From positions 806,001-870,000 of the forward strand of contig CAWBUL010000006.1 in NCBI GenBank assembly GCA_963791885.1: a stretch of DNA of 64,000 bases, given 5' to 3'. This document shows positions 1 to 7,707 of this stretch, piece by piece (position 1 is the stretch's first letter; every line of letters begins with the position of its first letter). The position numbers and the translations under genes were made by a program. Under the pieces are notes generated by a model, which searched no databases, had not been told where the DNA came from, and worked only from the letters and a program-made list of their open reading frames with translations. The DNA is from CAVSUZ01 sp963791885. Its GTDB lineage: Bacteria > Pseudomonadota > Alphaproteobacteria > Acetobacterales > Acetobacteraceae.

Positions 1-291
1 TACGCCACCCACCGGCACCGAAAGGTACAGGCCTGGCTGGCACGCCATGACCGATGGACCTTCCACTTCACGCCAACCTCCGGGTCATGGCTGAACGCGG
101 TGGAGACCTTCTTCTCCGCTCTTACCCGACAACGCATCCGGCGCGGCAGCTTCCACTCCCTCGTCAGCCTGCAGGCTGCCATTAAGACTTACCTCGCTGA
201 GCGAAATGCAGAACCACGCCCATTCGTCTGGACCGCAGCCACCGCCTCAATCCTTGCCAAGCTCGAAAGATTGCCTGCATCGTCCGTATGA
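1..291 (+). CDS. IS630-family transposase, C-terminal part (cut by window edge)
   Basis: Frame 1 is open from the first base and ends with TGA at 289-291, giving about 96 residues. The string FTPTSGSWLNAVETFF (from about base 70) is the conserved C-terminal block of IS630-type DDE transposases; the glutamate after LNAV is normally the third catalytic acid. The tail (LAERNAEPRPFVWT) also fits the family. The N-terminal half lies outside the window, so whether the element is intact cannot be judged. No right-hand inverted repeat was identified in the bases after the stop. Confidence 0.85.
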   Translation, partial: YATHRHRKVQAWLARHDRWTFHFTPTSGSWLNAVETFFSALTRQRIRRGSFHSLVSLQAAIKTYLAERNAEPRPFVWTAATASILAKLERLPASSV

Positions 292-462
292 GTCAGAGCA
301 CTAGCTTTACCGACCGCGGCTGTCGCTTACGGGGTCGACACCAACTTCACTCCCTGTGGCCGGCCGCCGTGGTTTCGTTGCCGGTCACTGCCCGGTTCCG
401 TTCAGCAAGCTTGTCGTCGTCAATCTCAAGACCGCGTCGCGGCCCAACAATCGGAGGTTCAC
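292..462. other. spacer between IS630 tail and VOC gene
   Basis: No gene is supported here. The only clear signal is a good Shine-Dalgarno (GGAGG at about 452-456) that serves the gene starting at 463. Confidence 0.5.
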
Positions 463-873
463 ATGAGCAGCGTTACAGTCGAGACCCCGTATCCGCGGGG
501 CGTGGACATGAAACTCGAGGTCGTCGTCATTCCTGTGTCAGACGTCGATCGCGCCAAGCGCTTTTACGGCGGTCTGGGGTGGCGGCTTGACGCCGATTAC
601 GCCTCCGAAAATGGCTACTTCCGCATCATCCAGTTCACGCCGCCCGGCTCCGGGTGCTCGATTATCTTCGGCAAAAACGTCACCGCGGCCACTCCCGGCT
701 CCGCCCAGGGACTGTACCTGATTGTCTCCGACGTCGAGGCGGCCCGCAAAGAACTGGTCGGTCGCGGCGTGGAGATCAGCGGCGTGTTCCACGACGCCGG
801 CGACGTACACGCCGGCCCGGATGAGCCCTACCGGAATTGCCAAGTTAACCGAGATGGGACGCAGCAAGAATGA
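463..873 (+). pseudogene. VOC/glyoxalase-fold protein, 3' end replaced by an IS6 element
   Basis: The ATG at 463 has GGAGG seven bases upstream. About 123 residues read as a vicinal-oxygen-chelate (glyoxalase/bleomycin resistance) domain: a beta strand LEVVVIPVSDVDRAKRFY, then GLGWRLDADY, and later LYLIVSDVEAARKELVGRG. At base 833 the frame enters the terminal inverted repeat of the neighbouring IS6 element, and the last residues up to the stop at 873 are IS-encoded. Typical homologues are about 150-160 residues and finish with a metal-ligand strand, so the final strand is missing. The lost 3' end is not found on the far side of the IS. The product is probably non-functional. Confidence 0.8.
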
Positions 874-1662
874 ACGTTGCGGGGCTAACCATTTCACCCT
901 GCCATCTGGACACACGTTTCCTGCCACCAGATCTGGAATGCCTTGGCGCGGGCATGCCGATAGCTGCTCGCCCGCATGAGATGACGAGGTAGCCGAAAAT
1001 GGCCATAGATGATCCCATGCGCCGAGAGAAAATGCTCTGCCTGTCCAGCCGACTTGAATCTCTGCATTTGCCGTTCTCGTCGTCGGGTAGGCCGATGCGA
1101 GTTTTCAGCCCGGTTATTCAAACACCTGCTCGTGCGATGCCGGACATCCGGCAGGATGGCGCGCTGAGCAACGCCGTAACTGCGCAATCCATCAGTGATG
1201 AGCCGCCTGGGTTTGTACTTCAGCCCGCAAAGCAGACGCCTGAAGAAGCGCTTGGCTGCCGCCCCATTCCGTCGACGCTGCACAAGAATGTCCAGCACGA
1301 CTCCGTGCTGATCCACGGCGCGCCATAGATAGTGCAGCTCGCCATTGATACGGATGAATACCTCGTCGAGATGCCAGGTGTCACCCGGCCTCGGCCGTCG
1401 CCGGCGCAGCTTGCGAGCAAACTCGGCTCCGAATTTTCGGCACCAATGCCGAATGCTCTCGTGGGTCACGATCGCGCCCCGCTCGGCCAGGATCAGCTCG
1501 ACATCTCGCAGGCTGAGGCTGAACACGTGGTAGAGCCACACGGCATGGCTGATGATCTCGGCTGGAAACCGGTGACGGGGATATGAGGTGGGCGGAGGCG
1601 TCATGCTCTCAGCCTCGCTCGACACCTGTCCAGCCGCCAGAGGCGGTTAAGTTGGCAATACC
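833..1662 (-). mobile_element. IS6-family insertion sequence
   Basis: A 19-bp terminal inverted repeat with two mismatches (GGAATTGCCAAGTTAACCG at 833-851 and its partner at 1644-1662) frames an 830-bp element with one transposase gene. The eight bases outside the left end (GCCCTACC) and right end (CTCGGGAC) do not match. There is therefore no target-site duplication, which suggests recombination or an adjacent deletion after insertion. Confidence 0.85.
894..1604 (-). CDS. IS6-family DDE transposase
   Basis: This is a 236-residue protein from the ATG at 1604; a GTG at 1625 would add seven residues. IS6/IS26-type features are clear: the opening SYPRHRFPAEIISHAVWLY, the first catalytic Asp in DTWHLDEVFI, the second in LITDGLRSY, and the Glu in NNRAENSHRPTRRRER. 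The length matches the usual 230-240 residues and the frame is intact, so the enzyme may be active. It catalyses replicative transposition and cointegrate formation, which fits the lack of a target duplication around the element. Confidence 0.92.
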   Translation of the reverse strand: MTPPPTSYPRHRFPAEIISHAVWLYHVFSLSLRDVELILAERGAIVTHESIRHWCRKFGAEFARKLRRRRPRPGDTWHLDEVFIRINGELHYLWRAVDQHGVVLDILVQRRRNGAAAKRFFRRLLCGLKYKPRRLITDGLRSYGVAQRAILPDVRHRTSRCLNNRAENSHRPTRRRERQMQRFKSAGQAEHFLSAHGIIYGHFRLPRHLMRASSYRHARAKAFQIWWQETCVQMAG

Positions 1663-1689
1663 CTCGGGACGGATGTAGGCGTGATCGGG

Positions 1690-2223
1690 CTACCCCGGGC
1701 TCTTGCCTCGCCGCCGCCGCCAGCCGATGCCGCCTAAGCACATGAGACCAGGAGCCAAAACCGCTGCTCCGGCGGGCCCTGCCACAGCTTCCGGCGGATC
1801 ACCTTCTCCGCCATCAAACGTCGTGCCCGAAGGGTCCGCGGTGCCTGGCCCTCGCACCAACTGCTCCGGCGTCAATCCGCTAATCTGGTTGTCGGTACCA
1901 GTCGCCACGACCGGAATGGCAAGCCACAACCCCACGTCACTCGACTCATTCTGATCGTTGATGATCGTGTTTCCAGACAGCACGAAGTCGGTGCCTGGAT
2001 TATAGGGCTGACCGCTCTCCTCCCCATAAGCGATGATTACCGGATTTTCCGATTTAGGTCCCTGCTCGATAATATTGTTCTCGATCGTGGCGTTTCCGCC
2101 GTCTGGGATATCGATGCTGTAACTCGAAGTGCCGTCTGGTCCGTCGGAGATATAAGACAAGCACACGCAGCCGGGTCGGGAGTCAATCCGGGGGTCAGGC
2201 AACCAGCACTCAACAATCCGCAA
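1690..2223 (-). pseudogene. C-terminal fragment of a right-handed beta-helix protein
   Basis: The frame is open from an upstream stop at about 2248 and the only initiators are poor (TTG at 2223). The text contains beta-helix turns (SYSIDIPDGGNATIENN, IIEQGPKSENPVIIAYG, FVLSGNTIINDQ), typical of parallel beta-helix repeat proteins that are usually several hundred residues long. The C-terminus runs into a hydrophobic segment and an Arg cluster (APGLMCLGGIGWRRRRGK), similar in design to PEP-CTERM-like sorting tails. The N-terminal signal and most coils are absent, so this looks like the surviving 3' end of a surface or secreted protein gene cut by the rearrangement that placed the IS6 element 30 bp away. 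Confidence 0.6.
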
Positions 2224-2479
2224 TGATATCAGTAAGTTCGACTGACGTTATGGCGGACGCCGGGGGACGCCACTTTCAGCATCTGTCTCTCACTTTTTCA
2301 GAGGGCGTCTCTCAGTGACGCGTTCCATACGTTCATGGGGGACGATCGCCGGTTGCCGGCAACGGGGAATCGTCCGGGCATTGACGTGCGTGACTTCGAT
2401 CTCGCACCCGCTGCACCGTGCACCAATGCCTCCGTCCGCCCTCGTAATCCCTGGATCTCAGCTCCCGCTCGCCGTTTCG

Positions 2480-2677
2480 GTCCGCGGCGGGAACGCCGTT
2501 GTGGCGCAAGGGGCGGATGATTCGCTTCTCGAGATACGCTGCGTTCCACGGCCGGTGCCAACGCCGCACGCCCTGTTCGAGACCGGCGATGATCTTGTCG
2601 GTGGTGCGGCCGTGAAGGTCGGCGCGGGATGGTGAATCGGGTCCGGCCGCGCGGCCGGCGTGCTGTTTCGTCGTCAT
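2480..2677 (-). pseudogene. ArdC-type antirestriction protein, N-terminal remnant
   Basis: From the ATG at 2677 the minus strand reads MTTKQHAGRAAG followed by RADLHGRTTDKIIAGLEQGV and RRWHRPWNA, ending near RPLRHNGVP. This matches the N-terminal ssDNA-binding segment of ArdC/DUF1738 antirestriction proteins (pattern R-x-D-x-Y-x-x-V-T-x-x-I-I-x-x-L-E-x-G-x-x-x-W-x-x-P-W). The following conserved block (normally YRGINVLLLW) is absent and the frame continues into unrelated sequence. ArdC proteins belong to plasmids and integrative elements, so this marks a former mobile element. Confidence 0.6.
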
Positions 2678-2789
2678 GGGATTTCCCCTGTCGGCTGGGG
2701 AGGTCGCCACCTCGGGCCTCGATGCGGCCCGTCCGGCGCGCGGGGCATTGGCGGCGGAGGGGTGAGCCGGCGGAGGAGGATCACCCGGC

Positions 2790-3261
2790 TTGCAGGCCGC
2801 CGACGAGTTTCGCTCCGCTGGCGAGAAAGCCAGGATCGCGGCGGAGGCGGAAGCAGAGGCACGACTGAGCGCCGAAGAGCGAGCAAGGCGTGGGCGCGAA
2901 GAGCGTGCTTTATGGGAGCAACTCGCGGACGAGGCCGAGCAAGCCAAGCTGTCACTCGCGGTGCAACTCCAAACGCTGCACGCCGCAGCCGCGGCCGCAC
3001 CACCGCAGGCAACGGCCGCCATCATTGCTTAGGCTGAAGATGCGGCGGCGGCAATCGATATCGATGAGGCATCGACGCGCGCTGATCCACGCGCACCTTC
3101 GCGCGCGCAGCCGGGAAGTGGATGCACCAACGCTGCGTTATAGCTCCGGTGTTCGTCCGGCCAAGGGACGCAATATGGCGATCGCGGAATGGCCGACAAA
3201 AAGCGGCGCGGCGGACTACGCACTTTTCGTCGAGATGCGCTGCATCGCCGGGCGCCGGTGA
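2790..3261 (+). pseudogene. Type I restriction enzyme R-subunit-like gene, decayed 5' fragment
   Basis: Frame 3 from 2790 encodes a charged coiled-coil segment (ARIAAEAEAEARLSAEERAR) and hits an in-frame TAG at 3030-3032. It reads on as AEDAAAAIDIDEAS, and then near 3085 continues in frame 1 as LRYSSGVRPAKGRNMAIAEW and SGAADYALFVEMRCIA to a stop at 3261. The coiled coil followed by RPxKGRNxAIAEWPTxxGxADYALFV is typical of the N-terminal nuclease region of HsdR/DEAD-box restriction subunits; the Asp of ADYALFV belongs to the nuclease core. The helicase part is absent. It lies next to the ArdC remnant, which is a common partnership on integrative elements. Confidence 0.55.
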
Positions 3262-3635
3262 ATTTGGCCCACTCCGGAAGGCCCTACAGGGCTTGCTCGA
3301 GATCGACGCCGAGGCGGCACAGGCCGAGCCGCCGAGAGTGCCCGCAGCCCGGCGCGTTTGCATTGTACGCCATTCGCGAACCTTTACCTGGGCCTGCCCG
3401 AACGTCGGAACCAACCGGCCACCGACTTCGTGCCATCAACTCATCGCCCTAGCTTCCGGGTCCTCACTGCTCAAATCCAATACACAGGCGCTCATTCCTG
3501 GAGTCGTTTTTCGCGCTACGGTAGTGGACGACGTCTAGGGTGCACTCGATCACCCAGAAATGTGGCTTCTTCGGCCCGCCCCAGCCGCAATATCCTTGTC
3601 GTGGCAGGCTCGAGGTTGGGTCGTCCGACGATGAC
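3262..3635. other. no supportable gene
   Basis: About 370 bases follow the restriction-gene relic. Several short overlapping frames exist on both strands, but none has a recognisable motif together with a ribosome binding site. It is probably residual sequence from the decayed island. Confidence 0.4.
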
Positions 3636-3890
3636 TCACTTCGGGAAGACCTTAAAGTAGCACCCACATGCGGCGCATAGAATATTATTTACCGTTTCGC
3701 TGTTGAGTCCGGTTGTCCAACCGACTTGCTGGCAATCAGGACACTGGGTCCAGCCACTGTAGAAGAACTGACCCTCCACCTCCTCCTCAGGAGGTTCCGA
3801 AAGCATCTGCAGGATTGGCCCGTGGGATGACTCGTCCTCCGGCTTCCCGTCAATTTTGATCCCGCGCAAAACTTCCACTTTCGTTGCCAT
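3636..3890 (-). CDS. small protein with a CxxC...CxxC zinc-ribbon-like C-terminus
   Basis: This 84-residue protein starts at an ATG (3890) with a very strong Shine-Dalgarno (GAGGAGG ending six bases upstream). The first 45 residues are acidic and contain no motif I recognise. The rest holds two Cys pairs (CPDCQQVGW and CAACGC) about 20 residues apart, the spacing of a small zinc ribbon that would bind one metal ion. It has no signal peptide or membrane segment, so it should be cytoplasmic. It is divergent from the lipoprotein gene at 4080. The function is unknown; it could be a nucleic-acid- or protein-binding accessory factor. Confidence 0.65.
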   Translation of the reverse strand: MATKVEVLRGIKIDGKPEDESSHGPILQMLSEPPEEEVEGQFFYSGWTQCPDCQQVGWTTGLNSETVNNILCAACGCYFKVFPK

Positions 3891-4079
3891 GTTGACCTCC
3901 TCAGGGGGACAGCTCCTAGTGGTGGAAAGCTCGTCTCTTCCGGCTGCCTCGGACTGGGAGGATATAGGTCAGCGTATACCGGCTCCAGCTGAAAGATTTC
4001 ACCTGCCTCGATACGCTTCAAGCTTGCAAAATAGAGCCGTCCCCGCTCTATTACGGCTACGAAAGGCTTTGAGGGAAAC

Positions 4080-5393
4080 ATGCTGAGGTGGGCGTTCCTA
4101 ACTTTGCCCTTATACGTGCTGACCGCGTGTTCGCTTTCTGGTGCCATCGGTCGCAACTCCGTCGATTATAATCAGGCCATCGAATATGCAACGAATAACA
4201 TGATGGCAACAAATTTCCTTCGCGCCCGTGATCAGATCCCACTTTATTTCACTGATCTATCCCAGATCCGCGGTTCCTTGCAGTTTGGCACTAATGCTGC
4301 CGTATCGGTCCCGTTTGGTAATCCCGATCTTGCCAACCAGCGAACCCGAAACATCGCGACAGGAGCAATTTCCATTTCAACAAGCCCGACTTTTGATATT
4401 GCCCCTCTGAACGATACAATTTTTACTGAAGGGCTCCTAAAGCCGATCGATCCGTCGCTACTCGGGGACTATCTGACAGAGGGTCTTCCCCAGACTTTAC
4501 TCTTCAGGCTGTTTGTTGAACGGATCGAGTTCGTGATGATCCCGGCTTCTTCGGCCGAAGGGTCCACCGCTGTGGTGTGCGGTTACGAAAACACGGCGTT
4601 CATGGCCAATGTCGTGCAAGCCGCTGCGAGTGCGTCACCGGGAAGCGCGAGCGCCCCGGCGTCACCATGTCCACCTGCTGGCTTCCCAACGAACCTCACA
4701 TTCGATCAGCTGCTGCCACAGCTTCCTTTGATCGTGCATAACTACACGAGACTGACGCCATTCGGACCACCGTTTCGCGTGGAAGGAGCGGTGCGTATCA
4801 ATGATCTGCTACGTGCCGAGATGCCTCCGGGGTGCGCGTCATGCTCGAGCGGGCCAGGAGGTAAATCCGGTGGATCGGGGGAGTCTTCATACTCATTGCT
4901 TCCCGCACACGGGCGCCCCGGTGAATATCAACTTTACAAGTCTTCTCCCGCTGTTGCGATTTGCATTCCGACAATTATCAACGGTCTGACCAAGTTTCTC
5001 GCGACCGAGACAGAAGAGGCGTGCTTCGCCGACCGAATTTTGCAAGGTGAGCAGGACCAGGGGAGTTGGAAAGTCCATATCTATTTTCGATCAGCGCAGG
5101 CGATATTCGAGTATCTGGGGGCGGTGCTGCGCATCGAGCGGCTGAACGAGACGCGCGCTGCGAAAGGTCAGCCCCCGCTGGCGCTACCTGCAGGACTGAA
5201 CTTCTATGTCAGCGCAGGCTACGACCCATCGGCCCGGGTCAATTTGACTTACGACGGGCGTTTGTATCACATCAGAGACAGCTCGCCCTCCGACAACACC
5301 TTGAGGATCATGAGTATCCTCAATCAGCTGCTCAACACACTCAAAAGCGCAAGCGAGATTCCAACAACCAAGGCGGTCGAGGCGGTCCCATAG
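4080..5393 (+). CDS. 437-residue predicted lipoprotein of unknown function
   Basis: The ATG at 4080 follows GAGGGA. Residues 1-17 form a lipoprotein signal (hydrophobic WAFLTLPLYVLTAC, lipidated Cys17), so the protein should be anchored in the periplasmic face of a membrane. The remaining 420 residues have no membrane segment and no motif I can name. The region around residues 185-200 is a low-complexity Ala/Ser/Pro stretch, and about residues 250-265 are Gly/Ser/Cys-rich, with a CASCSSG element. It is the first gene of the block that also encodes regulator, exporter, cyclase and caspase, and faces a convergent secreted protein gene across a strong hairpin. Base composition is lower in GC than downstream core genes, consistent with transfer. 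Confidence 0.7.
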   Translation: MLRWAFLTLPLYVLTACSLSGAIGRNSVDYNQAIEYATNNMMATNFLRARDQIPLYFTDLSQIRGSLQFGTNAAVSVPFGNPDLANQRTRNIATGAISISTSPTFDIAPLNDTIFTEGLLKPIDPSLLGDYLTEGLPQTLLFRLFVERIEFVMIPASSAEGSTAVVCGYENTAFMANVVQAAASASPGSASAPASPCPPAGFPTNLTFDQLLPQLPLIVHNYTRLTPFGPPFRVEGAVRINDLLRAEMPPGCASCSSGPGGKSGGSGESSYSLLPAHGRPGEYQLYKSSPAVAICIPTIINGLTKFLATETEEACFADRILQGEQDQGSWKVHIYFRSAQAIFEYLGAVLRIERLNETRAAKGQPPLALPAGLNFYVSAGYDPSARVNLTYDGRLYHIRDSSPSDNTLRIMSILNQLLNTLKSASEIPTTKAVEAVP

Positions 5394-5397
5394 GGAA

Positions 5398-5422
5398 GGC
5401 GGGTCCTGGCCCGGGACCCGCC
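5398..5422. terminator. hairpin between convergent genes
   Basis: A perfect 9-bp stem (GGCGGGTCC 5398-5406 with GGACCCGCC 5414-5422) and 7-base loop lie between the convergent stop codons of the lipoprotein and the secreted protein. There is no T-run, so it may act as a bidirectional barrier rather than a classical intrinsic terminator. Confidence 0.55.
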
Positions 5423-5432
5423 TGACACGTCC

Positions 5433-5777
5433 TCAGGATGCTGGAGCGATGCTGACGTCACCGTCCCGATCGTATCCCAGACGATAGCTGTAGCCGTCAT
5501 GCACCACCGCGCGAACCACTTCGTCGTAGCGCCCATGGCTCGTGAGGATCTGAACCACCGCTTCGGACGAACCATTGGTGCAATCGACCGCACCCGAGCC
5601 ATGCGGCGTGATCGTCCAAGCGTCCAGGACCGTTCCGTTGCACGTCATGGAGAAATGCAAGCTCTGGTCAGTAAGGTTCTGGAACCGCATGTCGGCCCTG
5701 GCACCCGTCGCGACACCCGCTACAACCAGAGCGCCGATGGCAGCAGCGGCAATGCGCGTAAGGGATATTTGTGTCAT
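5433..5777 (-). CDS. small secreted protein, unknown function
   Basis: This 114-residue protein starts at an ATG (5777) preceded by GAGGAGGG. A Sec signal peptide covers residues 1-29 (TRIAAAAIGALVVAGVATGA, likely cleavage after ARA-D). The mature part of about 85 residues has two Cys (CNG and DCTNG), which could form a disulfide, and a beta-rich pattern with alternating hydrophobic residues (VVRAVVHDGYSYRLGYD). I do not recognise the family. It lies downstream of the Crp/Fnr gene in the same direction with a 100-base gap, so it could be a regulated target or simply an independent gene. Confidence 0.7.
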   Translation of the reverse strand: MTQISLTRIAAAAIGALVVAGVATGARADMRFQNLTDQSLHFSMTCNGTVLDAWTITPHGSGAVDCTNGSSEAVVQILTSHGRYDEVVRAVVHDGYSYRLGYDRDGDVSIAPAS

Positions 5778-5877
5778 TGTGCCCTCCTCGATTTGATCGG
5801 CGGACGGGACCCATCCCCGTCTTTCGCTGTCACGAGCGGAATATGCTCACGCCCTAGGAGGTTGATAGTGAAAGACT

Positions 5878-6597
5878 TCAGGTGAAATGTTTCATGTCAC
5901 TCCGGCCCTCGATCACTCCCTGCAACCTGTCTTGATCCAGGATCGTCAACTGCGCGCGATCACTATCATACTGTACGATACCGTCAGTTCGCCATTCATT
6001 GAGGATGGTGATGATACTGCGGGTCGTCGCACCAAGCAGATTTGCCAAATCATTCTGTCGTAACCGGCTGCTCAATACCAGACCATGTTCAGTCTTACGG
6101 CCATGCTGCTCAGCGAGATAGAGTATTTGGCGTGCGAGCACGACCTTCAGGCTTTCGAACGTTCTGTCCTGGAAGAGCCCAAATGTGCGGCGCAGGCGAT
6201 GCGCCAGAAGACGTGAGATGTTAGCGCCGAGACACGGGAAATCATTCAGCGCGGAGACGAACGTGCCAGCAGGAATTCGTAATAGTCGCACCCTGCCATC
6301 CGTGATGGCATTGGCCGAACGAGCGCCTGGATCTATTACCCCGATTTCACCGAAAATATCGCCGACCCAGAAGACCTCGATCATCAGCCGTTTGTCTTGA
6401 CGATCGTTGGTTGCTCCGGTCTCCACCCGCCCCTCGCCACCTACGATAGCATAGACCGCATCGGCGCGGTCGCCCTGCGCAAACAGCTTTGTCCCACTGG
6501 ACGGTTCAAGTGTGGTCATACCACGGTGCAGACACCGCAGAGCTTCCTCGGAAAGGTTTGCAAAGACACGCACCCTGGTAAGCAAGCTCTCCACCAT
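5878..6597 (-). CDS. Crp/Fnr-family transcriptional regulator
   Basis: From the ATG at 6597 the protein has 239 residues; a TTG at 6627 would add ten. Residues 1-120 form a cyclic-nucleotide-binding beta barrel: LTRVRVFANLSEEAL, KLFAQGDRADAVYAIVGGEG, and FWVGDIFGEIGVIDPGARSA, where the Gly-Glu-x-x-x and Arg positions correspond to the phosphate-binding cassette of CRP-type domains. A long dimer helix follows, then a winged HTH near residues 165-215 (LRQNDLANLLGATTRSIITI). No Fnr-type Cys cluster is present, so a small ligand rather than an Fe-S cluster is more likely sensed. It is divergent from an HD phosphodiesterase-like gene and lies 6 kb from a nucleotide cyclase. Confidence 0.88.
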   Translation of the reverse strand: MVESLLTRVRVFANLSEEALRCLHRGMTTLEPSSGTKLFAQGDRADAVYAIVGGEGRVETGATNDRQDKRLMIEVFWVGDIFGEIGVIDPGARSANAITDGRVRLLRIPAGTFVSALNDFPCLGANISRLLAHRLRRTFGLFQDRTFESLKVVLARQILYLAEQHGRKTEHGLVLSSRLRQNDLANLLGATTRSIITILNEWRTDGIVQYDSDRAQLTILDQDRLQGVIEGRSDMKHFT

Positions 6598-6840
6598 ACG
6601 CGATCCCCCAGCGAGTATCCGCCACAAACGAGAGACTCACCTTAACGTACAAGCAACGCGACCTACGCTGAAGCGTTAGTTTAACGAAATTCACACCAGT
6701 TGGCGATACGCGTGGAAAACGGCACTACAGCCCTACGTCAGGTCTTTGAGGTCAAAGGGCCCGATTGGCGAGCCTTAGCAGTAGGTAACGGAACCAACTT
6801 GCCGGCTTGTCGCCAGAGATGCATGATAGGTGAAGAACGG
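6598..6840. promoter_or_regulatory. divergent intergenic region, Crp/Fnr gene versus HD gene
   Basis: The 243 bp between the two start codons must hold both promoters. A short perfect palindrome ACGCT-GA-AGCGT lies at 6665-6676, followed by an AT-rich stretch (TTAGTTTAACGAAATT). No clear CRP consensus (TGTGA-N6-TCACA) was seen, so autoregulation is only a possibility. Confidence 0.35.
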
Positions 6841-7707
6841 ATGAAAGCCCTTGCGTTGGACGCAACCGATGTTCTGGCTTGCTGCCGGGCAGTTCCGTTG
6901 CCGAATGCGGAAACAATCTCCGAGTGTCTGACGGCAGCCTATCGTCGCTGGGATGCTCAGCAAGACGCTGGACTTGTCGAGCTCGCGCGTGCGTTTGTTG
7001 ATCGTCTCGGAGCGGGTCACGATCCGCTGGGCCACACGTGCCTTGAAGTCGCCGAACATGTGACCCAGTGGGGAGGCCACCCGTATCACTCCGACCGCCA
7101 CCACGCCGAAGTTGCGACGAACACAATGGTCATCACTTCCATTGCGCGCCGCAGGGGGGAGGTGATCCGGGCTCGGTCCGCCCTTTTGGCACTGACCGCC
7201 AGCCTCGCCCACGACCTCTACTACGACCCAGCCCACAAGAGCACATTGCCTTTCGAACGAGAGAGCGTCTCCGCGCAGGCTCTCGACAGGATCGCCGAGC
7301 GATGCGGCGTCTCGAAGGGCGATCGCCAGATTTTGAACTCCCTCGTATTGGCGACCTACCCCGGTTTCCGCAGTGACCTTCGCGAAATCCTAGCCGGCCG
7401 TCGGGCCCGGCGCCCTCTTCCTCTTCTGCTCAGTCCAATCGAACAGCGGCCTGGCATCGCCCGCCTGGCAGCCATCGTCTCCGATGCGGATCTGCTTTCG
7501 TCCGTTGGCCTGACCGAGCGATGGCATGAAGTTCAGCGTTCCCGATTGGAGCAGGAGATCGGCTACAGAATCAGTGCACAGGAAGACGCGACATTCATCG
7601 ACGCCGTCGTGGGGGCCCGTTTCCTAAGCCCCGGCGCACAGTATTTCGATGGCAATTTGGCCCGCATCGGCACGGCGATCAGGGAAGCAGTGGCAGCCGA
7701 GGCCTAG
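6841..7707 (+). CDS. HD-domain protein resembling cyclic-nucleotide phosphodiesterases
   Basis: The ATG at 6841 (GGTGAAG upstream) gives 288 residues; upstream ATG 6823 and TTG 6700 are in frame. The metal-binding HD scheme of class I PDEases is visible: YHSDRHHAEV (His83, His87/88), AHDLYYD (His124-Asp125) and SDADLLSSVG (Asp215). Spacing and the YHSDRHH motif resemble the YHNxxHAxDV motif of cyclic-nucleotide phosphodiesterases more than (p)ppGpp hydrolases. It is predicted cytoplasmic. It diverges from the Crp/Fnr regulator and ends convergently with the subtilase; both stops share one CTAG at 7704-7707. Hydrolysis of a cyclic nucleotide is inferred, not shown. Confidence 0.72.
   Translation: MKALALDATDVLACCRAVPLPNAETISECLTAAYRRWDAQQDAGLVELARAFVDRLGAGHDPLGHTCLEVAEHVTQWGGHPYHSDRHHAEVATNTMVITSIARRRGEVIRARSALLALTASLAHDLYYDPAHKSTLPFERESVSAQALDRIAERCGVSKGDRQILNSLVLATYPGFRSDLREILAGRRARRPLPLLLSPIEQRPGIARLAAIVSDADLLSSVGLTERWHEVQRSRLEQEIGYRISAQEDATFIDAVVGARFLSPGAQYFDGNLARIGTAIREAVAAEA

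Noticed and set aside
2333..3025. 230-codon minus frame across the ArdC remnant
   Set aside because: Only about 63 codons resemble ArdC; the rest is Ala/Ser/Arg shadow opposite the restriction-gene relic.
3689..4156. 155-codon minus frame over the zinc-ribbon gene, with a plausible start near 4082
   Set aside because: It shares 200 bases with the 3636-3890 gene, which has a far stronger ribosome binding site and a Cys motif; the long frame has no domain. Its first 60 codons could be a separate small gene, but no stop or motif supports that.
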